Assembly: GCF_000485595.1 (NCBI RefSeq)
Contig: NW_014578664.1
Span: 31,010-63,422, forward strand
DNA length: 32,413 nucleotides
Source: Priapulus caudatus
Lineage: Eukaryota > Priapulida > Priapulimorpha > Priapulimorphida > Priapulidae
Direction: 5' to 3'
A program made the translations under genes and the position numbers. Positions 1 through 10,600 of the stretch are shown here, piece after piece; position 1 is the first letter of the stretch; each line of letters begins with the position of its first letter. The notes beneath the pieces were generated by a model. The model made no database searches. It was not told the DNA's origin and was given only the letters and a program-made list of their open reading frames with translations.

Positions 1-565
1 TGGCCATTTCCATTTTTGCCAAAAAGTGGACGTGGCTCGAACGTAGGTCGACTGGCGTGCTCCAAAATAAGACGTTCAAATCTCTCCCATAGGAGTAACA
101 ACTGTATGCAATTTGAAACATGTGGGTCAAACGGTTCTTGAGTTATCGTTGACCGTAGGCAGACACTGAAATGCATAGTGAAATTGCCAAAATCTACCTA
201 ATTTGCGTAATTAAAAAAAAAAAATCAAAACCTGTATGATATGTTTTGGGGCCAGTCCTCATTCATTCACATACCAGAAATGAGCAAAATCCGTTGAACG
301 TGAACTGACCTATGAACTGACTTATGGCCATTTCCATTTTTGCCAAAAAGTGGACGTGGCTCGAACGTAGGTCGACTGGCGTGCTCCAAAATAGGACGTT
401 CAAACCTCTCCCATAGGAGTAACAACTATATGCAATTTGAAACATGTGGGTCAAACGGTTCTTGAGTTATCGTTGACTGTAGCCAAATGTTGACGGACGG
501 ACGGACGTACAACAGACGACACCCCATGGCAATAGCTCATCTTGACGATGTCAAGGTGAGCTAAA
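1..565 (+). mobile_element. Hairpin-ended repeat (family R-A), copy 1, 5' end outside window
   Basis: A non-coding mobile repeat. A segment of about 155 bp at 1-155 recurs at 326-481 with few changes, so the element holds a ~325 bp internal tandem duplication. A GACG run (492-507) is followed by a terminal stem at 533-563: a 14 bp arm TAGCTCATCTTGAC, loop GAT, and a 14 bp arm with one mismatch ending GGTGAGCTA, then an A run. This style of 3' end (AGCTCACCT.../...AGGTGAGCTAAAAA) is, from memory, common in repeats of marine invertebrates. The better delimited second copy (10154-10814) begins TAGCTCACCTTG, inverted relative to the 3' end, so a TIR element is possible. A SINE or LINE-derived element with a 3' stem is the alternative. 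Short ORFs here are not convincing genes. Confidence 0.7.
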
Positions 566-1035
566 AATGACCCTCGCCACCCCCTCTTCCATCATGAAAC
601 AGTACAGAAGAGACTAAAGTCCACGCACAGTTTCATCCACGTGGTTCAACCCCTGGATGGCAACCTCCAAAACTACAGGATCACCCAATGGTCAAAGCAT
701 CTTCAGGCAAGCCAACATAAGCTTTAACTCAGACCCCAGGAATCCCTCCCACCCGGAGCCAACGAGGCATGGCCGACGTGGTTATGCCTAAATCGCCTCA
801 GGACAGGGTTTGGTCGATGCAGGGCACTCATGCAGAAATGGGGATACACTGATGATGGTCCAACCGAATGCGACTGCAGGGAGGGCCAGACTATGGGACA
901 TCTCCTGAAATGCCCCCTATTACCAGAGCCCTGTAGCCCTGGAGACCTTGAGGCTTTCAACCACCATGCCAGGTCCTGTGTGCTGCAGTGGCCAGGCCGA
1001 GTGTAGTGTAGTGACCCGAGAAGAAGACGAAGTGT
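566..1035 (+). mobile_element. 3' end of a Jockey-like LINE (C-terminal ORF2 fragment)
   Basis: The plus strand reads as the C-terminal tail of a non-LTR retrotransposon polymerase: DPRHPLFHH near the start, then WLCLNRLRTGFGRC, KWGYTDDGPTECDC and QTMGHLLKCPLL. This is the conserved Cys/His-containing tail of Jockey-type ORF2 proteins. An in-frame TAA near 721 breaks the reading, and the frame ends at a TAG near 1000. The sequence then runs into the element's 3' tail minisatellite (GTCACT..TGTTACAGTGTGGCTG). Everything 5' of DPRHPLF is missing: the hairpin repeat 1-565 abuts it directly, at the same point where the second LINE copy is interrupted (10154). Non-functional remnant. Confidence 0.8.
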
Positions 1036-1055
1036 CACTTTGTTACAGTGTGGCT

Positions 1056-1160
1056 GTGTTAAGTGTGTGTGTGTGTTTACGTGCGTGTGTGCGTGCCTGT
1101 GTGTATGTATATATATACGTGTGCGTGTGCATGTGCATGCATGTATGTGTATACATTCTG
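1056..1160. repeat. TG-rich microsatellite
   Basis: Imperfect GT/GTGC repeats directly after the LINE tail. They generate three overlapping cysteine/valine-rich plus ORFs and a histidine/threonine-rich minus ORF, which are artefacts of the repeat. A pure (TA)14 tract follows at 1361-1388. Between 1160 and 1672 no exon or other feature is recognisable. Confidence 0.85.
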
Positions 1161-1357
1161 TATTCAACATTCTGTTTCATCTGAGGTGGTCAGTTCGCTT
1201 GCCATATATGCATGCATACTACTTTGCCAAACTCCTTGCTGTTTTGTCCTTTAGTGGCTTACGTACCACTATTGATCTAGCTTTGTTTTCTATTTATCTA
1301 CAGTAGTGATACTAAGACCAAGAACCTATTATGAACGTACATGGGTTTTTGGTATTA

Positions 1358-1391
<34 letters not shown>

Positions 1392-1672
1392 GTGTGTAGC
1401 ATGATACATTGTATAAATAAATTAATCCTAAACTATAGCAATGCATCCAAGAAGTGAAAGGACATCTTACCAGTACTTTGTCAAATCGCCAGTCTGGCAT
1501 GGTTACTTTGTCTCCATGTGTTTTATATGCGTTACCTACATCCATGAAAGCAATAATGAACATTGAAGCAACAATGCAAATTTCCGTGGAGCTGTTTCAT
1601 AATCGTGTTTACTTGGTGCTTTTAATCTTGTTTGTTTATTTCACATCTCTCTGCTATATCTTATGAATGCAG

Positions 1673-4600
1673 ACAGCGCAGCGGAGCAACTGACAAAGGA
1701 AAGCTGCATTTTAGCCCTTCAGGGGGCGCTGCTGAAGCTGACGACGGGGGCTCACGACGAGGCCGGACGCCAGCTTCGCAACGATCTACTCGCTATCATC
1801 ACCCTGGTGGCAGGTGCTAGACCTGACGCGTCGATTGTGGTAATGGTCACGTGCAACTGTCCCGGAATCGCTGTGAATCTCAGACAACAATAATCAGAAT
1901 TGTTATATAGTTGTGATGAAATCTACGACTACGGTTATGGTTAATCTCATGGCATGATTCGGTTGTAATGATTGTAATATTGTCTTTAAATTGTTGCATA
2001 GCCAGCAAGTGTATGCAGAATCCTTGCATAGCTGTGATGAAATCTATAACTGCAATGAAACTCGCAATGCAATCACAATGAAATCGAGGTGTTGTCCGAC
2101 GCACATTGTGACTTTCCAGCTCGGTTAATTGTCACCAGTACTCTGCATCAAGTTGATCATGATATGCAATAATGATATCATAGATATGGATACAGGCAAA
2201 AATCTGTTTCAATGGTTACCTAGATAGAACGGAAACTTGTGTATAGTGGACGCTTTTCAATTTTCTAGACTGACCGTTATACACAGGTTTGACTATTGAC
2301 TACAGCGTTTGACTATTGACTTCAGCGTTTGACTATTGACTACAGCGTTTGGCACAAACATTGACAATTGGTGCCCTGCCATTGGTTGGCTTAATTGTCA
2401 TGGATGAGTGTGATAATGCTGTTGTTGCACTCATTGTTACAGAATGTTGGTCTCTTCAGGCAGCTGGTAGTGCTTGCTACATTTCAAGAGGTGCGCAGCC
2501 ACCATGCCCTCGTTAAGCATCTGAAGCTCACATCAAATGAGGAAGACTTTGAATTCAAGAAAATGCTCATTAACATGTTAGTGCTGATGTGCAGGAACAG
2601 CCTAGCCATGGAGGTTGGTGATCATTCTAATATTATAGACAAGCTTGACAGTAATCTCATTATAAGCAGATTTTAAGTGACATATTACAAAACTATAACA
2701 AATTACAAAATCACAATATTTATGTAGGTGGAGTTGACAATTATGATGATGATGCTACTGATGCTGGTGGTGATGATAATGATGAGGTTGAAATTCTCCA
2801 CAAAATCAAATATTTAGATTGTAGTAATGCTAATGGCGATGTTGATGGTGATGACCGAACATATTTAACTTAAAGTTTATTTGTCAATGCTAGAGTTCTT
2901 CCATAAAATTTATGCTCTGCCAGAATTAAACTCTGATATCAAGGTTATGGTTTATTATATTTTATAGTTGGTTGGTATCGATATCGCAGATGCTTTTTAT
3001 AAAATTTATAAGGTTTTATAAAAAAATTTTAGGTTATAAAAAATTTTAGGTTATAAAATTTATGCTCTGCCAGCATTAAACTCTGATATCAAGGTTAATT
3101 ATCGTTTTGTTAAATTTCATAGTTGGATTGTATCGATGTTGCGGTGGTGTTTTTTGTATCTTCAGGAGATGTCAGCGAGCAAGGTACCTCTAGCGCTATT
3201 CTCGTTCGTGAAACCTGCCGACAGCGACAGCTCCTCCCACTGGCCGTGGAACCAGGCGCATTACGCTGAGCTGCAGCTACATGCTATGTCGGCACTATGC
3301 ACGGTGGCGCCACTCTGCCTGGATGGCTATATGACATGCCACGGAGGGACACGATTGCTACTCTACCTTGAGTGGTGTTGTGCAGGTACCGATTTGTGTG
3401 GGCTTTGTTCCTATTGGTCACTTATATTTGACTTTATACAAGCGTGTCCATCCATGTGGGGCGCTAGTTCCTGTATACCCAATTGATACAAGTTTTAGGG
3501 ATTGGTCGGGCTTTGTAAAGTACCAGCATGCATGTTAACATTAAGAACACTGTTGAAACAGGGCTGCCAATTTAACGTATAACTGTGATGCTCATATGAT
3601 ACCATGTCATATTTTAACCCTAACATGTTTAACAACATTTTTAGTAAATTTGAAATTATTGTTACCAATGACCTGCTGCACACATGCATGATAACATATG
3701 GCGAATAAATTAAGCATTTAGAATGAGTCACTGCAATTTTTACACTAAGCATTATGGTCAGCCCTTTGTCGCCGCAGTGTGTTAGAATGATATATGAAAT
3801 TACTCACCTAACTGCTAGAATCATCTAACACATTTATCAGACAAAAACTATTATTGCAATACCTGGCTGTGCTCATTAATTGGTGTGATTATGCAACTAT
3901 ACCATGTATTTATAATCCGTTTTAATTTACACTGAAGATGACAAAATCACTGAGCGGCAACTGCAGCTACTGCATTGTCTAGATCTTCTGAGGTGTATGG
4001 CTGCCACGGAGCAACAGGAGGTTCTGCAAGATTTGTGTGACCAAGGTGCTATTAGCCAACTCACAGGTAATGTCCTTTGGTAGGCAATCACAATCACATA
4101 TAACATGATAGCATTTATAACCGTCGAAATAAGAGTAGCTGTAGTGTAGCTAAAATGAGTTGAACATTATACTAGTAATATATATCTATAGATATGGTCA
4201 GGAGTAAGATAATATAGGTATATAAGATCCTATATTATCTTACTCCTGATATGGTCAGGAGTGAATAATAATAGATTATTATTATCTATTATTCACTCCT
4301 GATATGGTCAGTAGATGTGTTTGTGCAATAAAAATGCATCTTAAAAAAATCTGTTAATTATTATCAACTATATATTGGTTAATCTAATATTCTGGTAAGT
4401 TTGTGCTTTAGATATATACTATTTAATCATTATGTTAATCGGTGATTGGTTTTCAAATATGGTCATATATTGCAGATATTCTTCAAAACGACTACGTAAA
4501 TATTTCAAAAAAGGAGACAGTGCAGGAAGTGCAGATTCAAAACGCAGCCTTCTTCATTCTTTCCTCACTTACTGACACTGAGAATCATAGAAAGGTACGG

Positions 4601-7600
4601 GTACACCAATTCATAAAATGCATTTATTGATTGCAACGCTAGTTAAATTAGTATCACATCACTGTACCAGATAATGTGTCTGAGGTTGTGATTGTATATG
4701 TAAGTGGCTAGCAGTCAGCTTGCTATTCTGCTGTTTTTAGCTTGATGTTTTGAATATAGCATGGGAGGACAAGTTATTATTAATAGTCTGTAATGGCATA
4801 TTTATATATTACTACACTTATAAATGTGATGTGTATTAATGTTATTATCAGCATTATTACTGTTATCAATGTACATCTCTGCATGCCATTCAATAGGAAC
4901 TATTTGGAGAGAAAGGTGTTAAGGTTCTCATCTATTACCTGAGGACTTGTCCACAGAAAGTAGCCAGTGGTCTAGGTCACAATCAACTGATGCTTACCAT
5001 TATAGGCTGTGTGTGGTAGGTGGTTAAACCATGCACAGTTGTTTTATTAGACAAATAGTGTTGGTGAAATGTTTAGTGATTATCTTGTGATTTTAAAAAC
5101 AGTTCACTGACAATTAAAGCTTAATTGTCTGAGTTCATCAGGTATGGCGTTCCGTGAATAACTGAACCAAAACACCTCTGTGTTCTTTCATATTAATTTT
5201 ATGATCTCTTTTATGTAGGTCCTGTGTTGTTGGCTGCCCTGTTGTTGAAGATAAATTCATGGAGTCAGAAGGTGTTTTCCTGCTTTTGGATTGCTTGGAG
5301 GTGTGTATGAATTAAACAAGTTAATAGTTTATGTGATCTCAACCTAGATGTTTAAACTGTGGAGAACTAGCAGGATGGCTGAATTCAAGACAAATTCGTT
5401 GATCTCTTCACTGCAGCAGAAGAAGTTGTAATCGTAGTTTTGGCAACAGATGCAACAGCAACAGCAGATATAGTAACAGCAGCAACAATCACCAAATAAC
5501 TACTGTAGGTCTTTGTGCAGTACTTAATTTGTCTTTAATGGCTGTGAAGTATGAAGGGTATGGATAACAAGAATATCTCGTTTGTTCTCTTAGCTGTGTC
5601 CAACTAGCATGCACAACTTAACCCTAGGCTGCTTACTCGATTTGTGCTTGAACCCTGCCGCTGTGCCCCATCTCGATGTCTGGAGAGGAAAGGAGCAGAA
5701 CACTCTGCCTATTCTGCTCTGTCAGCTGTGGCGTAGGGAGGAGTCTGAGATGCAAGTGTCAAGAAGTGAGGATGGTGCTATTGCAGGTGCTATATTCTTA
5801 ATCAATAATAATAATAATACTAAAACCATCATCGCCATCACCAACAACAACAGCAACAGCAACAACAACAATATAATGATATAACAAATAAAATGTATAA
5901 GAGGTGTGAATCCAATACTAAGGCCACGGAAATTTACCCATCAAAAGTGAATTTATCGACCATTAGATAGATCATATAATAATTTTAATAAATGTACATA
6001 ATAATCCTCTGTACACCTGGAACCCATTGTCAGAAACAGAAATAGTTATGACATCATAAATCTAAATCTAATCACATTTGAAATTAAATGTTCAAAAGTT
6101 GTTTATAGATTTGTTATTGTCATAACTATTTATGTTTATTGAAACGGGCCCCTGATCTTATCATATTAGGCTAGCAGGAGTACTTTATAATAGAATTTGG
6201 CATTGTGTATCCCTGATATTAATGTAATATATCAAAGGACTTACGCAGCCATTATAATCATTAAAGCCACGTTCTTTGATGTTCTGTCACCAGATGTCTT
6301 TAAGCCATTAATGGGGAAGGATCAAGAACAACAAGAGGTAGTCCTGCTTCCTGCCTCCTGCCCTAGTGCTGCTGTGGTGGATGTATCGGAAAACGTCCGT
6401 GCCAAAATCTACTCTCTATTCACGATTGTGGGCTGGGATAGGAGTAAGGAACTCTGTCCGAATGATGAGATTACCTTTGAGCTTATACGTGGATACTTGG
6501 ATTTAAAGGTAATATGGGTAAAATCATTTACATATGTTTGGACACGTACAAGTATTCAAGTGTAATAACAAATGGCTGATTGATAATGGGTTTCTTATTC
6601 ATTGATTTACATTCATTTTTATGCAACATGTTATACATTTCACATTAGAAATATTGTACTATGAATTATAATAATGTAAGTTTACATTACACACTTGAAT
6701 GTATACACATAATGGAGTCTCCTTGTAAATCCTATTTATAAAATTTAATACATTTAAATGTAACATCCATGTTTATGGTTGGTGCATTTAGGTTGGTGAG
6801 GTGTGGAATGAGATCATAGCAGAGCTGGAAGAGGAGGGCCTGCGTCCTATCAGCCCCGACCAGGAGGCCCTCACCACTGTGCAAAGAGCCACCCTTGCCC
6901 GTGCAGAGACTGTTGCCAGAAAACAACAGGATGTGGTGGAGGCAAAACAACAGCAGGAGTTGCTAGATGAGAAAGCTTGTTATGACGAGGTTGATAGTCT
7001 TACAATTAACAAAATAGTGAAAACGCTGGTTTCTGAAGTGCACTGTCATGTTAGCTTCAGTCTGCAATGCGCTATAGCAAAAATGGATGTGTTTAGTATG
7101 CTATAGAACAATTGTACTTGTGCAATGTGCTCTTTTGTATGAGAATAGCTGCTCTTTTGTGTGAGTATATGTGCTCTATTGTATGAGAATATGTGCCTTA
7201 CATGGTATAATAATTGTTATTTAGTGGACTATGGCACAAGGGTATGTGTCTGTGTATCATAGCTTTCATACGGCTATCGATGTGAAGTACTGCTGTGTGT
7301 GTTTATGTGAGCATAAATAACAAGGCTGGCAAAATGTAATTACACGTCATTGTAATCGTCACATGATGAGTGATGTTATTGGGATTCTTCAACATCTATG
7401 CTGATGGACTTCTGATATCATCATGAACATATATATATATAATGCTAGAATAGTATTCCATACATATGTCCATGATACTGTGCACTACTGAAGAATACTC
7501 AAAAGTTTGTTAAGTGTCGGTGTTGTTGGGAATGCATGTATGGTGGAAACAAAGTTGACAAGGTTGACATATTTCAACTATAGATTAGAGAATCTCATCA

Positions 7601-10600
7601 TTCCAAGACGAGAGCAAAGCGAGAGTTCCAGGAATACGTTAATCGAACAGCCAACTACGAACTACTGAGAAGGACTAGGGCAGCACAGCTGGGCAGTATT
7701 GAGCATTCCAGGGCCAAGCTATCACCAAGTCTTCTGTAAGTATTGGCTGCTGCGCTCAGTACACAATACATGATTTCTTCAAACTGATATTTCTATGGGT
7801 TTTGGTGTAGCTGTACCACAATATGATATCATTGAAATGCTCTTTGCACTAGTTAATTACGTGTAAATGAGTGCTATATATGATAATTTCATTTGTACGT
7901 GACTACTTTGTGAGCAGAAAATAGGCATGATCCGAATTTGAATTAAATTATTGTGAACCCTTGCAATCGCATGCTATTCTGACAGGCCCTATACTCACAT
8001 GCATTCATTACTACATGATGTCACACATGTAAGCTCTCAATCACCTCTTGGCAGGCATGGTGATCCTTGATCTTTAATTCCAGAGGCACCTTTCACAGTA
8101 CCGAGATGCCATCGCTGAACACAACGGTAAGTGTCGGATAGTGGAGTAGTGCGTTCACCTGTGCTGATGAACACTTCTCACATCATCAGTTTCTTATTTC
8201 TAAGGGGTACTTAAAACAATAATTGATACATCAGTAATCTTACAGTTGTGGTAGATCTTCCTACCAGCTCATTAACATTTACAGTAATTTAACATAATTA
8301 AAACACAAATTTCTACTGAATAAATTAATGTTTCAGACGTTTTGCGGGAGGCAGGTGACAGTACAAGAGATGGCTATGTCATTGGACCACTGACAAGCTG
8401 CCTAAACAGTATGTCAATTCATAGGCAAACATATATTGCAACATCTTACCGTGTCACTGTGTTACAGTGTGACTGCGTTGCAGGGTCACTGTGTTACAGT
8501 GTCCCTGTGTTACAGTAGCTGCGTTCACACGAGATTCACGGCCTCGCTGGTTCCGTACTTATCTGGTGCTGAATTCGGCTGAAATACCGTGCTAACACAA
8601 CCCGCAGCGTTCACACGAGAATCGAGGCTTAGCTGGCTAGGTATAATATAGACTGGTACCCGGTCGACAGTTCCGGACAGTGCCGGAGTGAAGGTGGCGA
8701 ACGGGTACCAGTCTAGGTAAGCGCACTACAGTTTCGCGGCTTACGAGGCCTCGAATTGCATTCACACGACAGACAATACGCGGCCAGCGTGGTGCCGTTG
8801 TTTCAGCGCGGAATCACTTTCCGCGCTGAATAAGCCTCGTATTTCAGTACGGTACTTGCTAAGCCGCGTATAAGTCTTGAATATTTTTACCGTGTGAACG
8901 CTCATTACGGTACTGAAATCCTCGTTTGAACTCGGCTATAGTCCCTGTGTTACAGTGTCACTGTGTTACAGTGTCACTGTGTAACAGTGTCCCTATGTTA
9001 CAGTGTCACTGTGTTACAGTGTCCCTGTGTTACAGTGTCACTGTGTTACAGTATCCCTTTGTTACAGTGTCACTGTGTTACAGTCAGTGTCGTTGATACC
9101 AAAGACTTCACAACACCTTTCAATTCGAAAGACTCATTCTCAACCGTTCGACCCCTTACATGGATAAACTCCTCATCCCAGAGCAGGCAGGTTTCAGACC
9201 AGGAAAATCCTGTATAAGCCAACTCCTTAACCTTGCCCAGTTCATCGAAGATGGGTATGAGAAAGGGTTAATTACTGGAGCAGCTTTTGTTGACCTCTCC
9301 GCAGCCTACGACAGTCAACCATCGAATTCTAACCAAAAAACTATACCAGCTAGTAAAGGATGTGGGACTAGCAGAACTAATCAGGAACCTGTTGGCAAAC
9401 AGGCGATTTTTCGTGGATCTCAATGGTAACCGCTGCAGATGGCGTAGACAGAAAAATAGCCTTCCACAAGGAAGCGTCCTGGCCCCTCTGCTCTTTAATC
9501 TATACACAAATGACCAGCCAGTACACACAAACACCAGGAGTTTCCTTTATGCAGATGAACTCTGCATTGCTTCACAGAAACAGTCCTTTGACGAAGCCGA
9601 ACGGTCCATCACCGATGCTCTCGCAGGCCTAATCACCTACTACACAGCAAACCATCTACGAGCCAATCCCGGGAAAACACAAATAAGTGCCTTCCATCTA
9701 AAGAACAAGAGGGCGAACCGCCAACTGAAAATCAAATGGTATGAGAAATGGCTGACACATATCTATAGCCCAGTCTACCTAGGTGTTACTTTAGCCCGCT
9801 CTCTAACTTACAAGGATCACATCATCAAGACAAAGGTCAAAATGGGTGCCAGAAACAGTATTCTAAAGAAGTTGGCCACTACTAAATGGGGAACAGACGC
9901 CAGGACAATCAGAACCACTGCTATCGCCCTGTGCTACTCTGCGGCTGAATATGCGTGCCCTGTCTGGAGTAGGTCGCCCCATGCTGCAAAAATTGACCCA
10001 GTTCTGAACACTGCCTGCAGAGCCATTTCTGGATGCTTGAGACCAACCAACGTAGATGACCTCTAGCTGCTCTGTGGCATTGCTCCTCCACACGTTAGAC
10101 GAATGGCTTTATCCCAAGTCGAGAAACTTAACCAAGATGAAAGTGTCAATGACACTGTAGCTCACCTTGGGTGTGATAGAAGAGGGAGGGGGGGATATAT
10201 AACGCAAGAGTATATATGGGAGAACTCCCATTATATAGCATATCTCCCATTATATACTCTTGATAATGATATATGCATAAGTTTTGATGCGAAAATAAAT
10301 GTTTCAGATCTACGCCTAAATGATCGCCATTTTGGTTTTCGAATATCGCGTAAATAAAAACAATAAAATATTCCAGTCAAATTACTGTAACGAAGAATTT
10401 AAAACACAATATTACACGTATATAGGTATGATTGTAGAGTTATTATCCAGTTAGACGAAATAAACGTAATAGGACGTTGTCATCTCTCCCATAGGAGTAA
10501 CAACTGTTTTAGGGCTAGCCTTACACATTCATATACCAAAATTTAACAAAATCGAATGAATCTAGATGGCCATTTTCATTTTTGCCAAAAAGTTGACGTG

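Noticed and set aside
724-1170. 148-codon minus ORF
   Set aside because: Antisense to the LINE 3' end and to the TG microsatellite; no independent support.
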